22,090 nucleotides of DNA from UBA6197 sp047638075 (GTDB lineage: Bacteria; Pseudomonadota; Alphaproteobacteria; Rhodobacterales; Rhodobacteraceae), in assembly GCF_047638075.1 (NCBI RefSeq), contig NZ_JBLJBV010000046.1:1-22090 (forward strand), written 5' to 3'. Below are positions 14,299 to 22,039 of this stretch, in pieces. The notes beneath the pieces are model-generated. The model was not told the origin of the DNA, made no database searches, and worked only from the letters and a program-made list of their open reading frames with translations. A program made the position numbers and the translations under genes. Position 1 is the first letter of the stretch. Each line of letters starts with the position of its first letter.

Positions 14299-15306
14299 TT
14301 AGTTGCCCCCAGGCACATCGGCAGGCAGCGGTTGCCCCACGAATTCGGGGGGCCAGGCCAGGTCTTCGGCGCCCGCAAGGCGGATATAGGCAACCCCCCG
14401 CAACCCGGTCTTGACCTGTTCAATATTGGCCCTGACCAGTTCTTCGGGCAGGCGCACCTTGACGCGGAACATCAGTTTTTCACGCTCTGCGGCGGTTTCC
14501 ACCTGTTTGGGGGTAAACTGCGCCTCGGGCGACACAAAACTGACATAGGCGGGAATGGCATAGGGAATGCTGTCAAGTTTGATCCGCGCTTCGGCGCCAA
14601 GGCCGGTGCGCATGGCCTGATCGGCGGGCAGGAACATTTCCATATAGACCTGCGATAGATCCAGCAGCGTGATGACCTTGCCGCCCCCGCCCAAAACCTC
14701 GCCGGGTTGCGCCAAACGGTAAAGGATGCGGCCCAGAACCGGCGCGGTCAGGGTGGCGTCGGCTATCTGTGCCTCGTATTGCGCGACCAGCGCGTTTGCC
14801 GCGTCTACCCCGCGTTCGGCGGTGCTTAGCTGGGCAAGGGCGGCATTCAGGGATGCCTTGGCGGTGGTCAGAGCGGTCTGTTTCTGGTCCGCGACCGATT
14901 GAGAGGTGGCACCCCGTTCGGCCAACTGGCTGGCGCGGGTAAATTCATCCTCCGCCTGTTGCTGTTCGGCGCGGCGCTGCGCGATAAAGGCGTGGACCTC
15001 TGCGACCTGGCTGGTGGCACGGGCGGCGTCGGCCTTGGCGCGCGCCATCTGCGCGGTCAGCTCGCGGGTGTCCATCACGGCGAGGATTTGGCCGGGCTGC
15101 ACCAATTCACCCTCGCTCGCGCGGATTTCGGCAACGCGTCCGGGCATTCTGGTGGCAATGTCGATCTGGTCGGCCTCGATCCGGCCATTACCGGTGGCAA
15201 AACCTTCCGGCAGGGTGCCTGTCTTTTGATCCCAGACGTACCAGCCGATTGCGGCAATGGCAGCCAATAGCACAATAGCTGTCACCAAGGGGCGAATATA
15301 TTTCAT
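14299..15306 (-). CDS. HlyD-family periplasmic membrane-fusion protein (YhiI-like)
   Basis: A 335-residue periplasmic adaptor anchored by one N-terminal helix (residues 6-24, VTAIVLLAAIAAIGWYVW). The split biotinyl-lipoyl domain is visible as IATRMPGRVAEIRASEGELV near residue 55 and APVLGRILYRLAQPGEVL near residue 195, separated by an alanine/glutamine-rich helical hairpin of about 120 residues. A beta-barrel domain follows (DQAMRTGLGAEARIKLDS). It would bridge the inner-membrane ABC exporter to an outer-membrane channel, which is not encoded in the window. GGAG lies 7 bases before the ATG. It is the first gene of the three-gene export operon and has an FNR-type box 78 bases upstream. Confidence 0.92.
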   Translation of the reverse strand: MKYIRPLVTAIVLLAAIAAIGWYVWDQKTGTLPEGFATGNGRIEADQIDIATRMPGRVAEIRASEGELVQPGQILAVMDTRELTAQMARAKADAARATSQVAEVHAFIAQRRAEQQQAEDEFTRASQLAERGATSQSVADQKQTALTTAKASLNAALAQLSTAERGVDAANALVAQYEAQIADATLTAPVLGRILYRLAQPGEVLGGGGKVITLLDLSQVYMEMFLPADQAMRTGLGAEARIKLDSIPYAIPAYVSFVSPEAQFTPKQVETAAEREKLMFRVKVRLPEELVRANIEQVKTGLRGVAYIRLAGAEDLAWPPEFVGQPLPADVPGGN

Positions 15307-15376
15307 TCAATAGCTCCATACGGCGGACGTAAATGAATAGGCCGCGCATCAGTGACACTATCTTGGCCCGGGCGTA

Positions 15377-15390
15377 TTGATCAGGGTCAA
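15377..15390. promoter_or_regulatory. FNR/FnrL-type binding site upstream of the ABC export operon
   Basis: TTGATCAGGGTCAA (minus strand TTGACCCTGATCAA) fits the TTGAY-N4-ATCAA pattern of FNR/FnrL sites. It lies in the 118-base gap between ftsH and the hlyD-like gene, centred about 78 bases before the hlyD-like start codon. No clear -10 box is seen at class II spacing, so the promoter itself is not resolved. A 7-bp inverted repeat (CAGGGTC 15382-15388, GACCCTG 15405-15411) overlaps it. Confidence 0.6.
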
Positions 15391-15424
15391 GAATGGGGGT
15401 GAAAGACCCTGCAACCCAGTCGTT

Positions 15425-17278
15425 TCAGCGGTTCACCGCCGGTGTGGGCGCGGGCGCGGGTTTGTCGGGGTGGCGCAGCCCTGTGGCCACCTCACGCAGG
15501 GCCGTTGCGTCCAATGTCTCAAGGTCCAGCAACCGGGCGGCGCTGCGCTCAAGGATGTCGCGGTTGGCGGTCAGGATTGCCAGCGCCTCGTTTGAAACCT
15601 CGTGCAGGATGCAGCGCACGGCGGTGTCCATCGCCTCGGCCGTGGCCTCGCTATAGCTGCGCTCCAGATAGCGGGGCGTGGTGTCCCCCAAAAAGCCGGG
15701 CCTGTCGCTGTCATAGCTGACGCTTCCCAGATTGGCATCCATCCCGTAACGCGCCACCATGGATCGCGCGATATCGGTTGCGCGGGCAAGGTCATCTGCG
15801 GCGCCCGTGGACACATGGCCAAAGGCCAGCTGCTCGGCCGCGCGCCCACCCATCAGCACCGCGATCTTGTCGCGAAGTTCGCTTTCCGTCATCAAAAAGC
15901 GGTCCTCGGTCGGGCGCTGGATCGTATAGCCCAACGCCCCGACCCCGCGCGGAATGATCGAGACTTTGTGCACCGTATCGACCCCCGGCAGGGCCATACT
16001 GACAAGCGCATGCCCCATTTCGTGAAACGCGACGATCTTGCGCTCTTTCGGGTTGATCAGGCGGTTGCGCTTTTCCAGCCCGGCGACGATGCGCAGGATC
16101 GCGTTGTTGAAATCTTCCATCGCCACCGCAGAGGCGCGGCGCCTTGTCGCCAAAAGCGCCGCCTCATTGACCAGATTGGCAAGGTCCGCCCCCGAAAAGC
16201 CGGTGGTAATGGCGGCCACCTGATCCAGATCCACATCCTTGGCCAGTGCCACCTTTTTGATATGGACCTTTAATATCTGCACCCGCCCGGCGCGGTCAGG
16301 GCGGTCGACCAGCACCTGACGGTCAAACCGGCCCGCCCGCAAAAGGGCCGGGTCCAGAATTTCGGGCCGGTTGGTCGCGGCCAGCAAAACGACACCCTCT
16401 GACGGGTCGAACCCGTCCAGTTCGGACAATAGCTGGTTCAGCGTCTGCTCGCGTTCATCATTGCTACCGTGCATCGTGCCGGCGTTGCGCGCGCGGCCAA
16501 GCGCGTCCAATTCGTCGATAAAGATGATGGCCGGGGCAGATTTGCGGGCCTGTTCAAACAGATCGCGCACGCGGGCCGCGCCAACACCGACGAACATTTC
16601 GACAAATTCAGAGCCGGAAATGGAAAAGAACGGCACCTCTGCCTGGCCTGCGACCGCGCGCGCCAACAAGGTCTTGCCGGTGCCCGGCGGACCGACCAGC
16701 AAAATACCCTTCGGCATCCGCGCGCCAAGGCTGCCATATTCCCGCGGGTTCTTTAGAAAGTCGATGACCTCTTGCAATTCGGCCTTGGCCTCATCCACGC
16801 CCGCGACATCCTCGAACGTGACCTTGGTATCGCTTTCGACATAGATCTTGGCCTTGCTTTTGCCGACGGACATGAACCCGCCCATGCCCTGTTTGTCGGC
16901 CATCCGGCGGATCAGGAACATCCAGATGCCGACGAACAGCAGCATCGGCAGCACCCACGACAGCAGCGTTGTGAACCAGGTGTTTTCAACCGCCCCGGTA
17001 TAGGTAATCCCCGCGTCATTCAGTTGCTTTGATAGTTCGGGGGCGACTGGCGTGGTGACAAACCCCGTCTTGCCGTCCTGCGGTTCGGTGAACGTTCCGC
17101 GAATAGTATTGGCACCGATGGTCGCGTCCTTGATCACGCCCTTATCCAGGTAGGATTCGAACTGACTGTAGGGAATGGCCTCGATGGTCTGGCTTTGGAC
17201 CCATAGATCACGCAGCAGAAATACGCCCATGATGGCGATGAAAACATACCATATATTGATCTGAGCTTTGCGGTTCAT
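15425..17278 (-). CDS. ftsH: ATP-dependent zinc metalloprotease FtsH
   Basis: FtsH extracts and degrades membrane proteins and some short-lived cytoplasmic proteins. Two N-terminal membrane helices (about 8-24 and 102-124) flank a periplasmic domain of roughly 75 residues. The AAA+ domain has Walker A GPPGTGKT (196-203), Walker B IIFIDE (251-256) and the SRH region ATNRPEILDPALLRAGRFDR. The zinc site is HEMGH (419-423), using Met where HEAGH is most common, with the third ligand region STGAADDLARAT. The frame opens at 17308, but the ATG at 17276-17278 has AGGA 8 bases upstream and begins the normal MNRKAQINIW N-terminus, giving 617 residues. The C-terminal tail is proline/alanine-rich. Many alphaproteobacteria have a housekeeping ftsH elsewhere near tilS; this context suggests a second, stress-related copy. 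Confidence 0.94.
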   Translation of the reverse strand: MNRKAQINIWYVFIAIMGVFLLRDLWVQSQTIEAIPYSQFESYLDKGVIKDATIGANTIRGTFTEPQDGKTGFVTTPVAPELSKQLNDAGITYTGAVENTWFTTLLSWVLPMLLFVGIWMFLIRRMADKQGMGGFMSVGKSKAKIYVESDTKVTFEDVAGVDEAKAELQEVIDFLKNPREYGSLGARMPKGILLVGPPGTGKTLLARAVAGQAEVPFFSISGSEFVEMFVGVGAARVRDLFEQARKSAPAIIFIDELDALGRARNAGTMHGSNDEREQTLNQLLSELDGFDPSEGVVLLAATNRPEILDPALLRAGRFDRQVLVDRPDRAGRVQILKVHIKKVALAKDVDLDQVAAITTGFSGADLANLVNEAALLATRRRASAVAMEDFNNAILRIVAGLEKRNRLINPKERKIVAFHEMGHALVSMALPGVDTVHKVSIIPRGVGALGYTIQRPTEDRFLMTESELRDKIAVLMGGRAAEQLAFGHVSTGAADDLARATDIARSMVARYGMDANLGSVSYDSDRPGFLGDTTPRYLERSYSEATAEAMDTAVRCILHEVSNEALAILTANRDILERSAARLLDLETLDATALREVATGLRHPDKPAPAPTPAVNR

Positions 17279-17604
17279 CTCATTTCCTGCGTCTAAGGGG
17301 GTCATCACATGCTAGGCGCCGTCAAGCCCCTTGCAAAGGGCCGCTTTTTGGTCTTGCATAATCTTATTCAAAGGGATTGCGCTTAATTGGTATTTGAAAT
17401 GCCGATTAGTGTTTGATATGTTCGCCCGTGTGATGAAACCTGTGTCAGTAGAGGGTGTAGCATGCAGCACCAGAGGGATCATATGAGACATAATGTTCCC
17501 CCGACCAAAGTATCAACAATCCCGATACGCTGATCTTGCATAGAAACGCTTGCTTGCTGCGTGGGGTATGGCCTGCCGGCAGGGCACATAAAAGGGGCGA
17601 CGTC
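17279..17604. other. Divergent intergenic region, ftsH / CBS-pair gene
   Basis: This 326-base region separates divergent genes and is more AT-rich than its surroundings. It must hold promoters in both directions, but I could not identify convincing -35/-10 pairs. Structure seen: a TTGAC motif on the minus strand before ftsH, a single FNR-like half site TTGAT near 17412, the inverted repeat GTATC/GATAC at 17510-17528, and the palindrome at 17572-17583. No gene is supported inside it. Confidence 0.5.
17572..17583. repeat. Perfect 12-base palindrome upstream of the CBS-pair gene
   Basis: CCTGCCGGCAGG is a perfect palindrome centred about 27 bases before the ATG at 17605. Position between the likely promoter and ribosome-binding site suits an operator, but GC-rich palindromes occur by chance in this genome. 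Confidence 0.35.
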
Positions 17605-18045
17605 ATGCTAGTAGAACGACTTTTGCCAAAGGCCCGCGATCGGATGGTTTGCATCGACGTCAGCGCCACCCTATTGCAGGCGGCCCGGGTTCTTGATGGC
17701 GCCTGTGATTTGGTGCTGGTCTGCGAGGCTGACGGCCGGTTGGCCGGGGTAGTGACCAAGACCGACGTGGTGCGCCAGACCGGGCGCTGCGTCGGCGCAA
17801 ACTGCACCGCCCCTGTGGCCAACGCGATGACGCGCGATGTGACTTCGGCCCGCGCCGAGCATTGGCTTCATGACGCCTGGACCGCGATGAAAACCCGCGG
17901 GTTCAAGAACCTTCCGGTTGTCGATGCCTCGGGTCTGCCGATTGGCGTTTTGAATGCGCGCGATGCGCTTCAACTTTTGCTGCAAGAGGTGCGCCAGGAA
18001 GAAGAGCTGTTACGCGATTATGTGATGAATATTGGCTACCGCTAA
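17605..18045 (+). CDS. CBS-domain-pair protein
   Basis: A 146-residue protein made of two CBS motifs and little else. The first motif covers about residues 8-62 (LVLVCEADGRLAGVVTKTDV), the second about 72-128 (AMTRDVTSARAEHWLHDAW, LPVVDASGLPIGVLNARDAL). CBS pairs bind adenine nucleotides such as AMP, ATP or SAM and sense energy or redox state. The chain ends in an acidic helix (EVRQEEELLRDYVMNIGYR). The frame is open from 17536, but the ATG at 17605 has AGGGG 8 bases upstream while the earlier ATG has nothing comparable. It diverges from ftsH and precedes the Mrp fusion by 90 bases. Its target is unknown; stand-alone CBS proteins often appear in FNR-type low-oxygen regulons. Confidence 0.9.
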   Translation: MLVERLLPKARDRMVCIDVSATLLQAARVLDGACDLVLVCEADGRLAGVVTKTDVVRQTGRCVGANCTAPVANAMTRDVTSARAEHWLHDAWTAMKTRGFKNLPVVDASGLPIGVLNARDALQLLLQEVRQEEELLRDYVMNIGYR

Positions 18046-18135
18046 AAGCCAGAAGCCGGGTGGCCACCTTGTATCAGCGGCCAAAAGGTAACACCTATCC
18101 CCGAAAGCCGCGTTGAAATAACAGGAGTTGACCCC

Positions 18136-19335
18136 GTGACCACCCGCAACCCGCAATCCGCAGGCCCCTCAGCCGGGCCACTGGCGCATCTTGGCCGCCT
18201 TATCGCCATCAGCAGCGGCAAGGGCGGGGTTGGCAAGTCCACGGTGACAGCCAACCTTGCCGTGATGCTGGCGCAGCGGGGGTTGCGCGTCGGCCTGGTT
18301 GATGCCGACCTTTATGGCCCCTCGATCCCGGGCATGCTGGGTATTCCGGGCAATCAGCCCCCCGCCATGTCGCCCGACAAAAAGGTGACCCCCGCCGAGG
18401 CGCATGGCGTCAAGGTGATTTCCATGGGCATGCTGACCGGCGATGACAAGCCCGCCGTGCTGCGCGGCCCGATGGTGACGAAATACCTGCAGATGTTCGT
18501 GACGCAAGTAAACTGGGGGCAGTTGGATGTGCTGTTTCTGGACCTGCCGCCGGGCACGGGCGACACGCAATTGACGCTGGCGCAAACGTTTCCGTTGACC
18601 GGCGCGGTCGTGGTCAGCACGCCGCAGGACGTCAGCCTGAAGATCGCGCGGCGCGGTCTGCGGATGCTGGAACAGGTGAAGGTGCCGATCCTTGGCATTG
18701 TTGAGAATATGAGCGGCTTTACCTGCCCTTCATGCGGTGAGGTCACGCATATTTTCCATCAGGGCGGCGGCCGCAATATCGCTGAAAGCCTGGGTGTGCC
18801 GTTTCTGGGCGCGGTGCCGCTGGACCCCTCGATTGTGGACAGCGGCGATAGTGGGGTACCGGTGGTGATTACCGCCCCCGACAGCCCCGCCGCCAAGGCT
18901 TATGGTGCCATAGCCGATGCGCTGATGGGGGATCTGGGGCAGGCCAGCGGGCTACCGGTGCCGTTTGACTGGCACATCACGGAAGGTATCGGCCGGCCCA
19001 CGCCCGCAACCCCCGCGCCGGGCGTCACCTCCGAGCGGCCCTTGGCGCTGGATTATGACGCCACCGGGCTAAGCGTCCTTTGGTCAGGGGATCGGCTGCA
19101 AAAGATCGACCCGCGCGATCTGCGCCTGTCGTGCCGTTGTGCGGCCTGCCGCGATGAGATGACCGGCAAGCGGATCCTGAACCCCGCCGCCGTGCCGCTG
19201 GATGTTGCGCCGACCCGGATCTGGAGCGTGGGCAACTATGCGATTGGCGTGGCGTTCAGCGATGGCCACCATTCAGGCATCTACACCTTCCCCGCCCTGC
19301 GCGAGATTGAAACCGCCGAGGCCGAGGATGTCTGA
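18136..19335 (+). CDS. Mrp/ApbC-type Fe-S cluster carrier ATPase fused to a C-terminal DUF971 domain
   Basis: Mrp/NBP35-type P-loop ATPases carry [4Fe-4S] clusters to apoproteins. Residues 20-265 are the Mrp domain: deviant Walker A KGGVGKST (29-36), VDADLYGPSIPGMLG, the LDLPPGTGD motif and the cluster-binding CPSC (Cys197, Cys200). The usual N-terminal DUF59 (MIP18-like) domain is missing; only about 20 linker residues precede the P-loop. Residues 300-390 are a DUF971 (GBBH-like) domain, marked by CRCAACRDE (Cys333, 335, 338) and the FSDGHHSGIYTF end. The start is GTG at 18136 with AGGAG 8 bases upstream. It overlaps the Nfu-type gene by 8 bases, so the two Fe-S proteins should be made together. 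Confidence 0.92.
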   Translation: MTTRNPQSAGPSAGPLAHLGRLIAISSGKGGVGKSTVTANLAVMLAQRGLRVGLVDADLYGPSIPGMLGIPGNQPPAMSPDKKVTPAEAHGVKVISMGMLTGDDKPAVLRGPMVTKYLQMFVTQVNWGQLDVLFLDLPPGTGDTQLTLAQTFPLTGAVVVSTPQDVSLKIARRGLRMLEQVKVPILGIVENMSGFTCPSCGEVTHIFHQGGGRNIAESLGVPFLGAVPLDPSIVDSGDSGVPVVITAPDSPAAKAYGAIADALMGDLGQASGLPVPFDWHITEGIGRPTPATPAPGVTSERPLALDYDATGLSVLWSGDRLQKIDPRDLRLSCRCAACRDEMTGKRILNPAAVPLDVAPTRIWSVGNYAIGVAFSDGHHSGIYTFPALREIETAEAEDV

Positions 19336-20584
19336 AACCACCACCCCCCGGCGCATCCAGGCGCAGGCATCGCCGCGCGATCCGCAAACGATGCGCTTCA
19401 TTCTGGACGCCGCCGTACAGGCGGGGCAATCGGCGGGGTTTGACAGCGGGGCGGGTGACGCCCCCTTGGCGCAGGCGCTGTTTGCCATTGAGGGTGTGCG
19501 CAAGGTGCAGGTCTCTGACGCGACGATCCTTGTCACGCGCGCGCCTGAAAGCGATTGGCAGGCCCTGAAAGCACCGATTGCGGCCGCGATCCGCCTGGTT
19601 CTGGACAGCACCGACCACCCGTTGGGCATGGCGTCCACGACCGCGCCCGCCGAGGGCAGTGACGAGGCCCTTTTGGCGGCGGTGACCGAACTGCTGGACA
19701 ACAAGGCAAACCCCGCCATCGCCAGCCATGGCGGCCGCATCACCGCCGAAGGCGTTGAGGGCGGCACCGTTTATCTGCGCATGTCCGGGGGCTGTCAGGG
19801 CTGCGCGGCCTCAGCGATGACGCTTAGAAACGGGGTTGAAACGATGCTGCGCGCGGCCTTGCCCGCAATCCGTGAAATCGTTGATGTGACCGACCACGCG
19901 ACCGGCACAAACCCCTTTTACCGGGGCGAACCGGGGCAGAGCCCCTCGTTTTCGCGGCCGGTTCCGCCGGAGGCGATTGGCTGGGAAGAGGGGCAGATGA
20001 TCATCGACCCCGATTATCTGGCCCCAAAGCTGGGGCTGGACGCGGACGCATTGGAGGCGGGGCTGGCGCGGGGTGACATCGTGATTACCAGTGAAAAAGC
20101 ACCCGATTCCGCCTCTGAAAAAACCCGCGTGACGGTGCGCAGCGCGACGCGCGCCTGGGCGGCCGAGGTGCTGCCCGATGGCAGCGCGCGCGAAATACCG
20201 CCCCCCCGCGCGCTATCGGCCGCCGAGATCAAAAACAGCACGCTACCCAAACGTGTCCGCCGCTATCTGGAGGCATTGGCGCCGGAAAAGCTGCCAATCA
20301 CCTATGGCGCATTGGCGCGGGGCCTTGGCATGTATGCCCCCGGCTCGATCCGCAAGGTTACCGGCGCGCTGGAAACGACGATGCACGAAGACAGGGGCGC
20401 CAACCGCCCGTTCATTGCCGCGCGCGTGGTGGGCCGGGGGTCTGCAAAACAGCCCGGCCAAGGGTTTTTCGCGCTGGCCCGCGCCTTGGGCCGTGGCCCG
20501 CGGCCCGATGAATCCGACCTGAGCTTTCACCAGCGACAGTTGGCAGAAAGCCTTGCAGGGGAATGGCCAATCAAGGCGTCATAG
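19328..20584 (+). CDS. Multidomain Nfu-type Fe-S scaffold with two extra C-terminal domains
   Basis: A 418-residue protein, about twice the length of ordinary Nfu. Residues 18-95 resemble Nfu_N (FILDAAV, PLAQALFAIEGVRKVQVSD, DWQALKAPI). Residues 112-188 are a NifU C-terminal domain with the cluster-binding Cys156-x-x-Cys159 in SGGCQGCAASAMTLRNGVE. Residues 220-290 resemble a DUF6522-like small domain (DPDYLAPKLGLDADALEAGL, then TRVTVRSATRAWAAEV). Residues 305-400 form a further domain with YLEALAPEKLPITYGALARG, faintly like the winged helix of DNA alkyltransferases but without their active-site cysteine; I do not recognise it. The ATG at 19328 overlaps the Mrp-fusion stop by 8 bases. A role in assembling and handing on Fe-S clusters together with the Mrp fusion is likely; the extra domains may add specificity. 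Confidence 0.85.
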   Translation: MSETTTPRRIQAQASPRDPQTMRFILDAAVQAGQSAGFDSGAGDAPLAQALFAIEGVRKVQVSDATILVTRAPESDWQALKAPIAAAIRLVLDSTDHPLGMASTTAPAEGSDEALLAAVTELLDNKANPAIASHGGRITAEGVEGGTVYLRMSGGCQGCAASAMTLRNGVETMLRAALPAIREIVDVTDHATGTNPFYRGEPGQSPSFSRPVPPEAIGWEEGQMIIDPDYLAPKLGLDADALEAGLARGDIVITSEKAPDSASEKTRVTVRSATRAWAAEVLPDGSAREIPPPRALSAAEIKNSTLPKRVRRYLEALAPEKLPITYGALARGLGMYAPGSIRKVTGALETTMHEDRGANRPFIAARVVGRGSAKQPGQGFFALARALGRGPRPDESDLSFHQRQLAESLAGEWPIKAS

Positions 20585-20589
20585 TGCTG

Positions 20590-20617
20590 CCCCCCCGGCG
20601 CAAAAATACCGGGGGGC
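20590..20617. terminator. Strong GC hairpin between convergent genes
   Basis: CCCCCCGG (20591-20598) and CCGGGGGG (20609-20616) form a perfect 8-bp stem around the loop CGCAAAAATA. It lies between the stop codons of the Nfu-type gene and the minus-strand DUF5368-like gene, 15 bases apart from either, and probably serves both as a terminator although T-runs are absent. Confidence 0.65.
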
Positions 20618-20631
20618 GCCGATGCCAGACC

Positions 20632-20988
20632 TTAATCCTCGTCTTGCGGGGGGTGGACCAGCGACTGTGCGGTATAGGCCAGAATGGCGATGCCGATTGC
20701 CCCCATTGCTGCAACCCCCAAAAGCACGATCACGTCGATAGGCCCGCCAATATCGCTGAACCCCGAATGGGTCATCGTCTGCACGAACAACACCGCCCCA
20801 ACCGCACCAAACGGCATTGAAAGCTGCGCCAACAGGAATTTCCGCATCGACACCGCCCGATCCCGGATCAGCACATAGACATAGGCCACCGTCACCAGAA
20901 CGGCAGCCGCCACCAGGGCCCAAAACAGCCCGCGCCCAAAGATTTCCTCGAACACGGCCCACAGGGTTTCAAAGGTCAAATCCTTCAT
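20632..20988 (-). CDS. DUF5368-like small inner-membrane protein
   Basis: A 118-residue protein with three hydrophobic segments: about residues 19-39 (GLFWALVAAAVLVTVAYVYVL in part), 52-68 (FGAVGAVLFVQTM) and 84-105 (VIVLLGVAAMGAIGIAILAYT). Residues between the first two are basic (RDRAVSMRKFL), suggesting a cytoplasmic loop. I assign DUF5368 from memory of similar small rhodobacterial proteins next to SQR-like genes; function is unknown. A strong AGGAGGG ribosome site lies before the ATG, and the upstream flavoprotein stop is only 10 bases away, so they form one operon. It may help anchor the flavoprotein or link it to the quinone pool (inference). Confidence 0.78.
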   Translation of the reverse strand: MKDLTFETLWAVFEEIFGRGLFWALVAAAVLVTVAYVYVLIRDRAVSMRKFLLAQLSMPFGAVGAVLFVQTMTHSGFSDIGGPIDVIVLLGVAAMGAIGIAILAYTAQSLVHPPQDED

Positions 20989-20998
20989 GTCGCCCTCC

Positions 20999-22039
20999 TC
21001 AGGCTTTGCCGCGCAGCATCGCGTTGTAGGTGGCTTTCAGCGCCACCTCTTTCATCAGCCAGCTGATCCACAGCTCTTCCAGCGGCGCGATGATGCCGGG
21101 AAACGAGGGGGTCAGGTTGTTGTGGTAATCAAACTCGACCAGCATCGCGCGACCAACACGGGTGATCAGCGGGCACGAGGTGTAACCGTCATAGATTTCG
21201 GTTCCCTCGCGGCCCATAATGGCGGCGATCAGATGATCCTCGACCACCGGCACCTGCCATTTGACCGAGGCGGCGGTTTTGCCCTTTGGCACGCCCGCCA
21301 CATCGCCAAGCGCAAAGACTTCGGGGTGGCGCAGATGGCGCAGGGTTTTCATGTCACATTCGACCCAGCCCTGATCAACCCATTTGTCGGCCCAGGACAG
21401 GCCAGACTGGCGGATGACATCGGGCGCGCGCTGTGGCGGCACGATATGGATATAGTCATAGCCCAATTCCGTATCACCATCGGGGGTGGTGAAGGTGGCG
21501 ATGCGTTTGCCCGGGTCAATCGCCTTCAGCACATGGTTGTAGACGGGCGCAATACCACGGTCACCAAACAGCATCCGCACCTTTTCAGACACGATCGGCA
21601 CCCCGAACAGGGCGCCATCGTGCGCGGCATAGGTCATTTCAAACTTGCCCCGGCCAACGGTCCGGCTGGCGATATCGTCTATCAGGAAGGCGTGTTTCAG
21701 CGGTGCGCCGGCGCATTTCATCTCGGTCGCGGGGCGGGTCATCAGGCCAACGCCGCCCTCTTGGGTGAATTTCTGCGCCGCAGTCCAGGTACGCGCGGCA
21801 TAATCCGGCCCGGCATATAGCGCGCCAATGCCGTTGGTGCCCACCAGATCCAGCGAAAACCCCTCGATCGCGTCATGATCCAGCACCAGACCGGGGGCGA
21901 CGATCAAAAAGTCATAGCTCAGGCTTTGCCCGCCTGCGGTTTCAACCTTCTTTGCCACCGGGTCGATGGCCGCCGCCGCCTCGGGGATCAGGGTGACGCC
22001 CTTGGGCAGCCAATCGGCGGTTTTCGAGACGGTGTAGGC
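20999..22039 (-). pseudogene. Sulfide:quinone oxidoreductase-like flavoprotein, N-terminus missing
   Basis: The preserved 347 codons match the middle and end of SQR-type FAD enzymes, which pass electrons from sulfide or a related donor to quinone at the membrane. Visible are the second flavin motif (YDFLIVAPG), KCAGAPLKHAF with the first redox cysteine, FALGDVAGVP with the third flavin contact, and GYTSCPLITRVG with the second cysteine. The C-terminal helix FPGIIAPLEELWISWLMKEV fits membrane attachment. Homologous reading continues upstream of the GTG at 21958 through TLIPEAAAAIDPV and WLPKGV up to AYTVSKTAD, then meets an in-frame TAG at 22040-22042. The N-terminal GxGxxG FAD domain is absent, and the remaining 48 bases do not encode it in any frame. 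Either the gene is disrupted here or the window edge is a sequence artefact. Confidence 0.75.

Noticed and set aside
10453..15306. The hlyD-like/ABC operon as the type I secretion system for the Hint/HlyC module
   Set aside because: The ATPase is an RbbA-type ABC-2 fusion, not a HlyB-type ABC1 exporter, no TolC-like gene is present, and the operon is convergent rather than co-directional with the Hint gene. A functional link is possible but unsupported.
17405..17425. A second FNR box near TTGATATGTTCG in the ftsH/CBS gap
   Set aside because: Only one half site (TTGAT) is present; the other half lacks ATCAA.
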